The notes: generated by a model not told the origin, from the sequence alone. 35,603 nt of DNA from Bacteroidota bacterium (GCA_003175935.1 PSRI01000203.1:1-35603), one strand, 5' to 3'; positions 1 through 8,378 are shown, numbered from the stretch's first letter. Numbers and translations are program-made.

Positions 1-314
1 CCAAGATCCAATAATTCAGCCACCGTTTTTGGATCCGCAAATGTGGAGTAAATATAAACAGGAACCTCTTTCAGCTGATCATCCTTGCGTATGGCTTCCA
101 AACACTGCTTCCCATTCATTCTAGGCATGTTTAGGTCCACAAAAAAATAATTGGGCTTTAAAGTTTTGTCTTCATTGAGCTTTCGCAACGCCTCTATGCC
201 ATTGTATGCATAATCGACGTGGATTGATTCATCAATTTCACTCAGGGCCATCCGAAAGATTTCAAAATCATCTTCATCATCGTCAATGAGAAAACATTTT
301 ATCAAATCCTTCAT
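1..314 (-). CDS. CheY-like response regulator (3' end outside window)
   Basis: Single receiver domain, about 104 residues visible and open to the window edge. It opens MKDLIKCFLIDDDEDDFE, with the acidic Asp cluster after the first strand. The phospho-acceptor Asp sits in YFFVDLNMPRMNG and the conserved Ser/Thr region is VYIYSTFAD. No output domain is visible; the missing end would hold the conserved Lys and last helix, so a stand-alone receiver is likely but not proven. The start ATG at 312-314 lies 20 bases downstream of a good Bacteroidota -7 box. Proteins of this type in Bacteroidota are usually read as phosphorelay intermediates working with hybrid kinases. The partner kinase is not in the window. 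Confidence 0.9.
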   Translation of the reverse strand, partial: MKDLIKCFLIDDDEDDFEIFRMALSEIDESIHVDYAYNGIEALRKLNEDKTLKPNYFFVDLNMPRMNGKQCLEAIRKDDQLKEVPVYIYSTFADPKTVAELLDL

Positions 315-333
315 AGTATTGTGCGATATGGCT

Positions 334-364
334 CAAATATATGTTTTTGGATCGAATTGACAAT
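334..364 (-). promoter_or_regulatory. Candidate Bacteroidota promoter for the response regulator
   Basis: Read on the minus strand there is an ATTG at 361-364, a 19-base spacer and a perfect TATATTTG at 334-341. This fits the known Bacteroidota primary sigma consensus TTTG-N19-TAnnTTTG. It lies directly upstream of the start at 314, leaving a leader of roughly 15 bases. Confidence 0.6.
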
Positions 365-441
365 TTGTGGAAAACTCAATCCAAACCTCTAAGTTTTTAT
401 TGCATAATGACTAAGGGAAATTATCTAAACTAAGTTTCCAC

Positions 442-942
442 CTAATTAATAGAGTAAACTGCAAGTTGCGGAGCGGGCTTATGTGCTAAATGAAACCATG
501 TAAGCAATTGATTCCAAAATCTCTTAAGCGCCGATTTTGGCGAACGAACTGCCCATTCCAGGTATTCTGCGCTGGAAATTTCAACCTTAACCAGTAATGC
601 CTGATCCATCCTGGCTTTTTGTTCAACTTCATTTAACCCAACAATCCTCGAAATTGCTTCAGCATTGTTCACTATAAATCCTCTGCCAGTTATATTTAAT
701 GAGAAACTATGGCCCTTTCTATAAAAAGAAAGTCTGGCCGGAAAATAAAGATCTGAAAACTGCAAATGCCTGCCATTCTTCGCCATTAAAAACCAAATAT
801 TTCCCAGGTTGTCTACTTCAAGCGAAGATATTATGCACGTAGAAAATTTTGAAGGACTTTCAGTGAGGTCATTAAATATAGCACTCTTGATTTCAGAGAT
901 CCGCGATTTTAAAAAATCCAGATTTGTATGGTTGAGTATCAT
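442..942 (-). CDS. Pyridoxamine 5'-phosphate oxidase-like split-barrel protein (general stress type)
   Basis: A 166-residue soluble protein with no signal peptide or membrane segment. The pattern of a central SLEVDNLGNIWFL strand, a segment ending FPARLSFYRKG and then SLNITGRGFIVNN resembles the small flavin-binding split-barrel (PNPOx-like / general stress protein 26) proteins common in Bacteroidota. This is family resemblance from memory, not a database hit. The C-terminal part (LVKVEISSAEYLEWAVRSP) fits the last strands of that fold. The frame extends 9 codons upstream to a TTG at 967-969; I prefer the ATG at 940-942. Ligand (FMN, F420 or heme) and substrate cannot be told from the sequence. 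It stands alone between the response regulator and rpoN. Confidence 0.6.
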   Translation of the reverse strand: MILNHTNLDFLKSRISEIKSAIFNDLTESPSKFSTCIISSLEVDNLGNIWFLMAKNGRHLQFSDLYFPARLSFYRKGHSFSLNITGRGFIVNNAEAISRIVGLNEVEQKARMDQALLVKVEISSAEYLEWAVRSPKSALKRFWNQLLTWFHLAHKPAPQLAVYSIN

Positions 943-1235
943 AAACCAATTTTTAACAAAGTATTTCAAACTCTATACCCCACTCAAAATGGAGTGCGTG
1001 CCCAATAACTTGTACTATACGTCCCGCAATCTTTGTCGTAGATGGAATCATTTAGGCAAACGCTTTCAAATAAATTCTTCAACTCAATTTCAAATGATTA
1101 TAAGAATATTTTGGTTGACTCAACGGTCAGATTTGCAATCACAACAGGGTCTTCCGAAGTGATATCATGACCAAAATGAAGTGGAATTGCAGTCTCAGTA
1201 GTTAATTCTTTGAGGAGTATATTCCCCGTAAAGCC

Positions 1236-2645
1236 TCATTTCCAAACCGCGCGCACATGTGCAGCGGGAATATGAAGGATCTCTCTGTATTTAGCAACAG
1301 TTCTTCTTGCCAGTTTATATCCTTTTTGAGAAAGTTGGTGGACGAGTTCTATATCTGTAAGTGGACAGCTTTTATCTTCCTGTGCAATTGCTTCTTCCAA
1401 TGTTTGCTGAATAATTTTTGTGCTGATGATTTTCCCTTCTGTGTCTTTGATTCCTTCTGAAAAGAGTGATTTGAGCAAGATGTTTCCATAAGGCGTGGCT
1501 GCGTATTTATTGCTCGTAATCCTGCTTACAGTTGAAATGTCGAGATTTACTTTTTCAGCTATATTCTTTAAAATCATCGGTTTAATTTTCAGCATATCGC
1601 CTGATAAGAAATATTCCTTCTGCCATTCTACAATTGCATTAATAATAAGCGACATGGTACTTTCCCTTTGCTGAATTGCTGAAAGAAACCATTCTGCTGA
1701 CTGCAGTTTATTTTTCAGATATTGTTTGCCCGCCTTATCTTTCTCATTCATTTTCTTCTGCATATCCAGCATCCAGGAATGATTAATCGAAATTGATTGC
1801 GAATGTTGCCTTGCCAATGATGTTTTCAATTCATCCTCGTCAACAGTTACAACAAAGTCCGGCACAATTCGCTCCCTTATAATTTCAGCGTTATCTGATT
1901 TTTGTATGGGCCTCAGTTGAAGACTGCCTACAAATTCAAGAACCTCCCTTAAAAGTTCCTGAGAAATTTTGAGATCAGACCTCACCTTTTTTAATTCCTT
2001 TTTTGTAAGAGCATCATAGCATTCTGAAATTAATTTAGTAGCCAGCGTAATGATTTTATCCTCACGATCAAGTCTTTCAAGTTGCAATAACAAGCATTCG
2101 CGAATATTTCTTGCCCCAATACCCGGAGGATCTAATTGCTGAATAATTTTAAGTACCTCTTCTAAATCTTCCGAATCATACCATTTCTTTTCCTTGAATG
2201 AAATAGTTTCTGCCAATCCATCCAAACCGATATCAAGAAATCCCCAGTCATTTAATGAATCCACCAGATAATTTGCCAATTTCAGCTTCTCAACATCTTC
2301 AGTTTGACATTGAATTTGCTCTTTTAGCACCTGCTGGAAATTATTTTCCTGGACAATCGGCCTTTCGGGGAGATTTTCTGCAGGGAAATAATTGGCGTAT
2401 TCGGTTTTGTAGTCAGGAATATCATCATACCCATATTCATCCCAGTCTGCAAAATCTGTAGGTCCATCTTTCGATTCTGATTCCTTTTCTGTTTCCCTGT
2501 TTTCCTGTAAAAGCGGATTGTCTTCCAGTTCCGTCTTGATATGTTGTTCTAATTCCAGCGTAGTAAGATGACACAAATGCAACCATTGGATTTGCTGAGG
2601 AAGGATCTTCATTTGTTGTCGCTGGGTCAGATTCTGAGAAATCAT
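1236..2645 (-). CDS. rpoN: RNA polymerase sigma-54 factor RpoN
   Basis: Sigma-54, which directs RNA polymerase to -24/-12 promoters and needs an AAA+ activator to open them. Region I is the Gln-rich N-terminus (MISQNLTQRQQMKILPQQIQ). It is followed by an acidic linker, a core-binding domain (about residues 100-290, including LDPPGIGARNIRECLL) and the C-terminal DNA-binding domain. The RpoN box ARRTVAKYRE lies about 20 residues from the end, so the C-terminus is complete. The frame extends upstream to an ATG at 2660 and a GTG at 2696. I chose 2645 because it gives the usual five or so residues before the Gln-rich helix. No bacterial enhancer-binding protein gene is adjacent. Confidence 0.95.
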   Translation of the reverse strand: MISQNLTQRQQMKILPQQIQWLHLCHLTTLELEQHIKTELEDNPLLQENRETEKESESKDGPTDFADWDEYGYDDIPDYKTEYANYFPAENLPERPIVQENNFQQVLKEQIQCQTEDVEKLKLANYLVDSLNDWGFLDIGLDGLAETISFKEKKWYDSEDLEEVLKIIQQLDPPGIGARNIRECLLLQLERLDREDKIITLATKLISECYDALTKKELKKVRSDLKISQELLREVLEFVGSLQLRPIQKSDNAEIIRERIVPDFVVTVDEDELKTSLARQHSQSISINHSWMLDMQKKMNEKDKAGKQYLKNKLQSAEWFLSAIQQRESTMSLIINAIVEWQKEYFLSGDMLKIKPMILKNIAEKVNLDISTVSRITSNKYAATPYGNILLKSLFSEGIKDTEGKIISTKIIQQTLEEAIAQEDKSCPLTDIELVHQLSQKGYKLARRTVAKYREILHIPAAHVRAVWK

Positions 2646-2733
2646 AAAAAACTTTATCATCCTGAAGTCAAGTACTGATCCAAAATCAATAAGCACATTT
2701 TACGCTGACAATTGTGAATAACTTTTTTTCGAC

Positions 2734-2749
2734 GTAGAACTAATTCTAC
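2734..2749. promoter_or_regulatory. Inverted repeat between divergent rpoN and SDR genes
   Basis: A perfect 6-base inverted repeat, GTAGAA-CTAA-TTCTAC, in the region shared by the two divergent genes. It could be an operator or chance; nothing else supports a function. Confidence 0.25.
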
Positions 2750-2860
2750 AAATAGAAAAAAAATACCACGATTCTCTTCCATTTTTGAGACTAATTGAAT
2801 CATTGCAGATCGAAAATTCATGGCATATTTTTCATCCCTATTAAAAGAAAACCTGGGATC

Positions 2861-3730
2861 ATGAAAAAAACCAAAGTCAAAACACAAATCAGAAAACCGC
2901 AAAAACAACAACGGCCTGGTAGTGAAAAAAAAATGACACCGCAACCCGTGAGTGAAAAAACTGGCCCAGGGTCTGATAAATTGCGTGGAAAAGTTGCATT
3001 GATCACAGGAGGCGACAGTGGTATCGGAAAAGCAGTAGCCTTATTATTTGCAAAAGAAGGGGCAGATGTTTCTATTGTGTACCTGAAAGAGGATTCGGAT
3101 GCTAAGGACACCAAAATGACTATAGAAAACGAATATGGAAAAAAATGCCTGCTGTTGAAAGGAGATATCAGGAAAGAAAAATTTTGCAGACAAATAGTAA
3201 AAGATACTGTTTCAAAATTTGGCAAACTCAATATCTTGGTTAATAATGCTGCCACTCAATATGAAGCTAAATCACTTGAAAAAATTTCGACGAAACATAT
3301 GCTGGCAACGTTTGAAACAAATATTTTTTCAATGTTTTGGATCACAAAATATGCATTGCCCTATATGGAAAAGGGTTCTACAATTGTCAACACAACTTCT
3401 GTGACAGCTTATAGAGGCAGTCCAACGCTTATCGATTATTCCGCAACAAAAGGAGCCATTCTCGCTTTCACAAGAAGTCTGGCTTCTAATCTCATTGATA
3501 AAAATATCAGGGTGAACGGAGTTGCCCCGGGCCCAATATGGACTCCACTTATTCCATCAACTTTTAAAACAAAAACAAAAGTAGCAACACATGGAAGTGA
3601 CACACCAATGGAAAGATCGGGCGAGCCAGCCGAAGTGGCTCCATGCTATTTGTTCCTTGCAAGTGATGACTCGTCGTATATGTCCGGACAGGTATTGCAC
3701 CCCAATGGTGGGGAAATTGTAAATGGTTAA
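2861..3730 (+). CDS. SDR family oxidoreductase (glucose/ribitol dehydrogenase, YghA/GS39-like)
   Basis: NAD(P)-dependent short-chain dehydrogenase of 289 residues. After a basic, Lys/Gln-rich N-terminal tail of about 40 residues come the Rossmann motif TGGDSGIGKAVA, the NNAA motif (ILVNNAATQYEA), the catalytic Ser in TTSVTAYRG and the YSATK catalytic Tyr/Lys. The C-terminal SGQVLHPNGG signature is typical of the extended-tail SDRs often annotated as general stress protein 39 or glucose-1-dehydrogenase-like. The substrate is not known for most of that subgroup. The frame begins 22 codons earlier at 2795. The ATG at 2861 is preferred because the family begins with a basic tail and the region before it reads as divergent promoter DNA. 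Confidence 0.9.
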   Translation: MKKTKVKTQIRKPQKQQRPGSEKKMTPQPVSEKTGPGSDKLRGKVALITGGDSGIGKAVALLFAKEGADVSIVYLKEDSDAKDTKMTIENEYGKKCLLLKGDIRKEKFCRQIVKDTVSKFGKLNILVNNAATQYEAKSLEKISTKHMLATFETNIFSMFWITKYALPYMEKGSTIVNTTSVTAYRGSPTLIDYSATKGAILAFTRSLASNLIDKNIRVNGVAPGPIWTPLIPSTFKTKTKVATHGSDTPMERSGEPAEVAPCYLFLASDDSSYMSGQVLHPNGGEIVNG

Positions 3731-3735
3731 ATGCG

Positions 3736-3837
3736 GTTTTGGATATTGGATTTTGCCTGCAGGGATTTTGTACGCTACGGGCGGGGCATATTTGTTACAA
3801 CCGTATTCCAGCTAAAATCTAACATCTAAAATCCCTG
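3736..3837. repeat. Intergenic repeat remnant of the GGATATTGG / GATTTTAGAT family
   Basis: The left edge (3736-3760) carries TTTTGGATATTGGATTTTGC. The right edge (about 3811-3835) carries the opposite-strand version of GGATTTTAGATGTTAGATTT. Both words recur in the array at 34031-34133, so this is a second, inverted-ended member with an unrelated GC-rich core. Confidence 0.6.
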
Positions 3838-3952
3838 AAGTACTTAATCCCATATCTGCGTTTTCAATGGTATGGTTCTTGCCCTCCTTAAGGTATTCCA
3901 TCTGGTACTCCTGGCAATTACCAATCTCAACTGCTCCTTAAAAACAGAATAC

Positions 3953-4516
3953 ATGAAAAGTTTGTTTGTTGGAGCAGGACTACTCCTCCTGGTAAATACA
4001 TATTCAGGGTGCTTGAATTCAAATTCCAGTAAGCCAAAAGACAGTTTGGAAAGTGCGCGCAGAACAAATCGTGATTTGAATTCCGTCGATAAATCTGCAT
4101 CGGATTTTGCCATCAGGGCTGCCGATGGATCTCTAATGGAAATTCTCCTTGGAAAAATCGCGATGGATAAAGCATTCAACCCCCGTGTTCGGGAATTTGC
4201 AAGAGTGTTGGTGCAGGATCATGCCACCATGCACGAAGATTTAAAAATCAGGGCACGTTCATCCAATATCATCTTACCATCAACCATAAGCGATAAAATG
4301 CAAATTGAGATAGATAAATGTATCAGGGAATCCGGAACCTTATTCGATAAAAAATACCTTGACCTGGTGATTAACGACCATGAGAAAGATGTGGATGCAT
4401 TCAAAAAAGCATCAAAGGAAATCAATGATACTGCAATAAAAAATTTTGCTTCCAAATGTTTACCTCTGCTACAAATGCATTTGGATTCAGCGGTTGCGCT
4501 ATCATCCGGGAAATAA
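3953..4516 (+). CDS. DUF4142 lipoprotein or exported protein
   Basis: An exported helical protein of 187 residues. It begins with a hydrophobic signal segment (MKSLFVGAGLLLLVNTYSGC); the Cys at the end makes a lipoprotein likely, although the lipobox is imperfect. The DUF4142 domain (about residues 45-185) is a ferritin-like helical bundle in known members. It is recognised by the pair VLVQDHATMHEDL and LVINDHEKDVDAF, and by the ending FASKCLPLLQMHLDSA. The biochemical role of the family is not established; it is frequent in envelope-stress contexts. The frame starts at 3872 but the signal peptide starts at 3953. Ten bases separate it from the next gene, so they are probably co-transcribed. 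A paralogue lies at 7614-8231. Confidence 0.85.
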   Translation: MKSLFVGAGLLLLVNTYSGCLNSNSSKPKDSLESARRTNRDLNSVDKSASDFAIRAADGSLMEILLGKIAMDKAFNPRVREFARVLVQDHATMHEDLKIRARSSNIILPSTISDKMQIEIDKCIRESGTLFDKKYLDLVINDHEKDVDAFKKASKEINDTAIKNFASKCLPLLQMHLDSAVALSSGK

Positions 4517-4526
4517 ATGCACATTT

Positions 4527-5849
4527 ATGAAAACATCATTAAACATATTTTCCTTTTCATTTTTAATGCTGGCTTTATCATGTAGTCATGAAATTCACAC
4601 GGGACTTTCCTCCGGCTCATCCACAACAGCAGGTTACCAGGATGATTCACTTGCAGAACCATATGCCACCAAATCGGTTCAGAATTTCAGCAAAGTTGTT
4701 GGATGGAAAGCAAATGAAGCACCAACGGCACCAAAAGGGTTTGAAGTTTCCAAATTTGCGGAGGGTCTCAGCCATCCACGATGGATTTATGTCGCAGACA
4801 ACGGGGACATCTTTGTTGCTGAATCAAATACTATACTGAAGGGAATAAAAAAAATCGGGGCAAAGCTTTCAAAAAAAATTTCTACGCAACATGTTGGTGA
4901 AAGCGCAAACCGCATCATCCTTTTTCGGGACAGAAACAAAGATGGAATACCAGAATCGAATAATGTATTTGCAGAAGGATTAAATCAACCATTTGGAATG
5001 TTGATAATAGGAAATCATTTTTACGTAGGGAACACGGACGGGATTTTGGAATACGATTATAGAACCGGCGAAACAACTCTTAAAGGTGAAGGAAAAAAGA
5101 TTATTTCTTTACCGGCGGGAGAATACAATCGTCACTGGGCAAGAAACATTATTACAAACGATGCAAAAGACAAGATTTATATCGGAGTAGGATCGGGAAC
5201 CAATATTGCCGAAAAGGGGTTGGCGAATGAAATCAGGCGGGCAGATATTTTGGAAATTAACACGGATGGATCCGGCGAAAAAATCTATGCATCGGGTTTA
5301 AGAAACCCTGTGGGCATGGCATGGGCACCTGGAACGAATACGCTTTGGGCCGCAGTAAATGAAAGAGATGAACTGGGAGACGAATTAGTTCCGGATTATC
5401 TCACGAGTGTTAAGCCGGGCGCGTTTTATGGATGGCCATTTTTCTATTACGGCAATCATCCTGATCCCCGAATGAAAGACAATCCAGTTCCGGACTCGCT
5501 TAAGAATGTTACAGTGCCGGATATTCCGCTCGGTTCACACACTGCTTCGCTCGGATTGGTATTCTATGAAAAAAATGCCTTCCCTCAAAAATATCATGGT
5601 GGCGCTTTTGTTACGCAACATGGTTCCTGGAACCGAACAGTACTCTCTGGTTATAAAGTCATTTTTGTTCCATTCAAAGATGGAAAGCAGTTTGGTAAGC
5701 CAGAAGATTTTTTAACCGGATTCATAAGCAATCTTCCAAAAAGCGAAGTGCATGGGAGACCTGTAGGAATTGCGGTCCTCTCTAATGGTTCGATGTTGAT
5801 TTCCGACGATGTTTCAAATACAATTTGGAAAGTAACGCCAGTGAAATAA
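4527..5849 (+). CDS. PQQ-dependent sugar dehydrogenase / sorbosone dehydrogenase-like lipoprotein
   Basis: A 440-residue exported protein of the glucose/sorbosone dehydrogenase (GSDH) beta-propeller family. Members oxidise aldoses or related sugars in the periplasm using PQQ and pass electrons to a respiratory acceptor. The start at 4527 gives a lipoprotein signal ending LMLALSC (Cys19). Propeller features include GFEVSKFAEGLSHPRWIYV, the RHWARNI segment, YASGLRNPVGMAWAP, FYGWPFFYYG, and near the C-terminus THGSWNRT followed by GRPVGIAVLSNGSMLISDD. These are family hallmarks rather than proof of PQQ binding. It follows the DUF4142 gene closely and ends just before a terminator, so the two form a unit. 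The substrate is unknown and no PQQ synthesis genes are in the window. Confidence 0.85.
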   Translation: MKTSLNIFSFSFLMLALSCSHEIHTGLSSGSSTTAGYQDDSLAEPYATKSVQNFSKVVGWKANEAPTAPKGFEVSKFAEGLSHPRWIYVADNGDIFVAESNTILKGIKKIGAKLSKKISTQHVGESANRIILFRDRNKDGIPESNNVFAEGLNQPFGMLIIGNHFYVGNTDGILEYDYRTGETTLKGEGKKIISLPAGEYNRHWARNIITNDAKDKIYIGVGSGTNIAEKGLANEIRRADILEINTDGSGEKIYASGLRNPVGMAWAPGTNTLWAAVNERDELGDELVPDYLTSVKPGAFYGWPFFYYGNHPDPRMKDNPVPDSLKNVTVPDIPLGSHTASLGLVFYEKNAFPQKYHGGAFVTQHGSWNRTVLSGYKVIFVPFKDGKQFGKPEDFLTGFISNLPKSEVHGRPVGIAVLSNGSMLISDDVSNTIWKVTPVK

Positions 5850-5890
5850 TGTAGATTCCTTTCATACCATACATTCGGGTTCATTAACAA

Positions 5891-5925
5891 ACAAAACCCC
5901 GTTAAAAACGGGGCTTTGTTTTTCC
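5891..5925 (+). terminator. Rho-independent terminator after the sugar dehydrogenase gene
   Basis: A 13-base stem with one A-C mismatch (arms 5891-5903 and 5907-5919, core ACCCCGTT/AACGGGGC), a three-base A loop, and a T-rich tail at 5919-5924. It lies 41 bases after the stop codon at 5849. Confidence 0.85.
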
Positions 5926-5977
5926 TTTTGTCATTTCCGTTTCCAGATATGAGCTTAGACGTTCACTTTAACTGCGA

Positions 5978-6244
5978 TTGTCTGTTAAGGTTAAAATGAA
6001 TACTAAAATAACCGTGCCAATTGAAGGGCGAAGACACAATAAATATTTGACAGGCTTATTTTCCTCAATTGAGTTCTTCTGGCTTCATAGTGGGGAATTT
6101 TATCCATTAAAAATATTAATGCCATATCTAATTGATTCTTTAGTAGTGCTGGCTCGTTTTATTACCTTTTTAAAAATCATGGCCCGGTTTTTTGTCACTA
6201 TCAGGGTCATGACTCGGCCGGAAAAATTCATCAATCCAAAATGA
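5978..6244 (+). CDS. Doubtful small ORF upstream of MscS
   Basis: An open frame of 88 codons from TTG 5978 (or 82 from ATG 5996) that ends overlapping the MscS start by ATGA, as translationally coupled genes often do. The middle is hydrophobic (LIDSLVVLARFITFLKIMARF), which could be one membrane helix. I recognise no family. Apart from the terminator and this frame, the 390 bases between 5850 and 6240 hold nothing I can identify. It may be spurious. Confidence 0.2.
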   Translation: MSVKVKMNTKITVPIEGRRHNKYLTGLFSSIEFFWLHSGEFYPLKILMPYLIDSLVVLARFITFLKIMARFFVTIRVMTRPEKFINPK

Positions 6245-6813
6245 AAGATTCAACTCTTCACAAGTTTTTTAATATCAACAGCAGTCACTGGGAATCTCTT
6301 TTATTTAGTTATGCCGTTAAAATTGTTATTGCAGTAGTATTATTAATTATAGGCTTTTGGATCATCAATCGAATACTAAGAGTTTTCAATTCATTTTTCA
6401 CGAGGAGACATATTGATAATACCCTCAAAAATTTCCTTCGCAATTTTGTTAACGTACTGATCAAGGCTCTATTTGTTCTTTTTGTATTGAATGTTGTTGG
6501 GATTGAAACAACTTCACTACTTACTGTAATTGGTGCGGCGAGTTTGGCAATTGGCCTGGCATTGCAGGGCACCCTTACCAATTTTGCCGGCGGTGTAATT
6601 ATACTTTTGTTTCGTCCGTTTAAAGTTGGAGACAGAATTGAAGCACAGACCAAAAAAGGTGTAGTTCAGGAGATCCAAATATTTAATACCGTCATTCTTA
6701 CACCTGAGAATAAAACGGTACTTATACCCAACAGCCTGCTTTCAAATGGAATTATAGAAATCGATCGCGCTCCCGAATCTGCAAAAGGCGATGCATCGCA
6801 GCCACCGCCGTGA
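6241..6813 (+). CDS. Short MscS-family mechanosensitive channel
   Basis: A small-conductance mechanosensitive channel homologue of 190 residues in the inner membrane, which would release osmolytes on hypo-osmotic shock. Two membrane helices (about residues 22-45 and 68-88) are followed by the pore helix with its Gly/Ala pattern (GAASLAIGLALQGTLTNFAGG). The start of the beta domain follows (RPFKVGDRIEAQ ... NTVILTPENKTVLIPNSLLSNG). The protein then stops after a Pro-ending tail, whereas MscS proteins normally continue about 90 residues into the alpha/beta cytoplasmic cage. No frame downstream restores that domain, because the opposite-strand gene begins 7 bases later. It is either a natural short form or a truncation. 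Confidence 0.85.
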   Translation: MKDSTLHKFFNINSSHWESLLFSYAVKIVIAVVLLIIGFWIINRILRVFNSFFTRRHIDNTLKNFLRNFVNVLIKALFVLFVLNVVGIETTSLLTVIGAASLAIGLALQGTLTNFAGGVIILLFRPFKVGDRIEAQTKKGVVQEIQIFNTVILTPENKTVLIPNSLLSNGIIEIDRAPESAKGDASQPPP

Positions 6814-6820
6814 TAGAAGT

Positions 6821-7177
6821 TCAGTTCAGACTGTATTCATTTATAAATTCCATGAATATTTGAGCAGAGGCATCGCAAACATTCATGCAATAGTTTGTAT
6901 TTTCATCATTCATCACTTCGCACTCTCTCACACAATTTCTGCAGGTCATATAAGCAAGCAACAGGATGGATTGTATGGGAACAGTTTCCTTGGCAATGAA
7001 CAAACCTGCTGTAGACAAACAAACTGAAGAACAAATGCGACAGGAATCAATAATTCGCTGGCATGAATTCGATTTTTCAAGTTCCACCCGCACCATGGCT
7101 TCACATATGAGCCAGCATTTCATACAAGACCTGATAAGCTTCTCCGTTCTTGTTTTATTTATTTGTTCCTGTTCCAT
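6821..7177 (-). CDS. Cys-rich four-helix-bundle copper-binding-like protein (DUF326/Csp type)
   Basis: A 118-residue protein with about 13 Cys spaced along predicted helices: CMKCWLIC, CQRIIDSCRICSSVC, CRNCVREC and YCMNVC. This is the pattern of the DUF326 family, which includes copper storage proteins (Csp) that hold Cu(I) inside a four-helix bundle. There is no signal peptide, so it would be a cytosolic Csp3-like form. The frame extends three codons to a TTG at 7186; I prefer the ATG at 7175-7177. It is convergent with the MscS gene with only 7 bases between the stops. A role in buffering copper is inference from the family; the copper-using oxidase genes at 21-25 kb are not linked to it. 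Confidence 0.8.
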   Translation of the reverse strand: MEQEQINKTRTEKLIRSCMKCWLICEAMVRVELEKSNSCQRIIDSCRICSSVCLSTAGLFIAKETVPIQSILLLAYMTCRNCVRECEVMNDENTNYCMNVCDASAQIFMEFINEYSLN

Positions 7178-7316
7178 AGCACTCAAAAATTTAGAGCCTT
7201 AACTAAACATGAAAGATGTAAACACTCACAGGTAGTGAATTAAAAAGCATGCCACAACTACTATCGGAACAAACACAATGAATCACCAATCATCGGGGAA
7301 AGGTTTACCCAACCGA

Positions 7317-7502
7317 GTTGAAGGTTGAATGTTGAAGGTTGAACGTTTGTTGAAGGTTAATGGTTCAGAGTTCAAGGTTCAAGGTTCAGAGTTCAAAGTT
7401 CAAGGTTCGGAGTTCAAGGTTCAAAGTTCTGTGTTAAGAGAAGTGAGATATTACTTGATTGCATTGTTATCTAGGTACTAGGTACTTGGTACTAGGTACT
7501 AT
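7317..7502. repeat. Composite intergenic repeat, copy R1
   Basis: Fills most of the 436-base gap between 7178 and 7613. The left module is a tandem of 6- to 7-base words (GTTGAAG drifting into GTTCAAG/GTTCAGA, 7317-7430). A linker containing TTAAGAGAAGTGAGATATTA follows. The right module is a tandem of CTAGGTA units (7471-7502). The same left-linker-right order recurs at 8854, 9161 and 10552. No coding potential is seen. Confidence 0.8.
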
Positions 7503-7613
7503 AAAAAGAGCTTACCGGAAGTGAAACCCAAGGAAGCCATGCAAAAATGGAGCAAAATCCTAGTAATGCTCCATAAGATGCAGGTTGGTTTCCCAACTAA
7601 TAAGCTCTAGATT

Positions 7614-8231
7614 TTATAAGCTTTTACGAACAACTTTTGCAGAATCGAGATGGGCCTGAAGTGTTGGTAAATTCCTGGATGCGAAATCTTTTACATCAGC
7701 ATCACGCAAATTTTTACCAGCTTTTTCAAAGGCTTTTATATCCTTTTCGTGATCGTCCACCATCATTTTCATATAAGCCTTATCAAAATCAGCGCCTCTC
7801 TTTTTATGGAGATCATCCATTTCCTTCTTCATTTTTGATGGCAATGAGTCGTCGACTGCAAGACTTCTTCCGTTAGCAAGCGTTTTTAGTTCATTATTAA
7901 TCCTTGTGTGATCATTTACCATCATAGCACCGAAATCTTTCACTCTCTGACTCTGACCATTAACCTGCGCCATCTTACCTAATTCAACTTCCATCATTCC
8001 TCCGCCCGCAGCTTCTTTCACGAATTTCTTAGAATCCTCCTGAAGCGGTTGAGCCTGCGCCTGAGACTCCGTTGACTTTCGTGACATAGTATCCGCATTT
8101 TTTGTTGTATCTGTTCTTGTAATTGCATCGCTATTCCCGGTAGTAGTATCCTTATGAGTTGATCCACCTCCGGAGCCACAGGAGATAAGTCCTAATATGG
8201 CTGACGCTAAAATCCAAATAGTCTTTTTCAT
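7614..8231 (-). CDS. DUF4142 lipoprotein
   Basis: A 205-residue lipoprotein. The signal MKKTIWILASAILGLISCG has a good lipobox (LISC, Cys18). It is followed by a Ser/Thr/Asp/Gln-rich linker of about 50 residues and the DUF4142 helical domain (about 68-205). The paired motifs MMVNDHTRINNEL and MMVDDHEKDIKAF and the end FASRNLPTLQAHLDSA match the paralogue at 3953-4516. The long low-complexity linker suggests a domain held away from the membrane. Function is unknown for the family. It is a single gene with repeat copy R1 downstream; no clear terminator is visible. Confidence 0.88.
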   Translation of the reverse strand: MKKTIWILASAILGLISCGSGGGSTHKDTTTGNSDAITRTDTTKNADTMSRKSTESQAQAQPLQEDSKKFVKEAAGGGMMEVELGKMAQVNGQSQRVKDFGAMMVNDHTRINNELKTLANGRSLAVDDSLPSKMKKEMDDLHKKRGADFDKAYMKMMVDDHEKDIKAFEKAGKNLRDADVKDFASRNLPTLQAHLDSAKVVRKSL

Positions 8232-8378
8232 AAAATTGATTTTTCAATTTCAGGAACTGAATTAAAATTCTATGCCATTTTACCAATAGGGGAATTGACC
8301 GGTTCATGAGGTAATTTATTTCCCAATCATGCACAAATCCACAAACCACATGAACCGGATTCCTCGATTTCCAAAAAC

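Noticed and set aside
809-1162. Open frame of 117 codons on the plus strand
   Set aside because: It is antisense to the split-barrel protein gene and its downstream gap, with no recognisable domain or leader.
1098-1235. The rpoN frame stays open for 46 codons beyond its stop, suggesting readthrough or a lost C-terminal extension
   Set aside because: The RpoN box is already complete about 20 residues before the stop, and a run of this length is expected by chance.
7317-7435. Tandem GTTCAAG/GTTGAAG words as a possible CRISPR array
   Set aside because: The units are 6-8 bases with no unique spacers of constant length and no cas genes nearby; they are low-complexity tandem repeats.
7584-7597. 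Small hairpin GTTGG-TTTC-CCAAC after the DUF4142 gene as a terminator
   Set aside because: The stem is only five bases and there is no U-tract on the minus strand.
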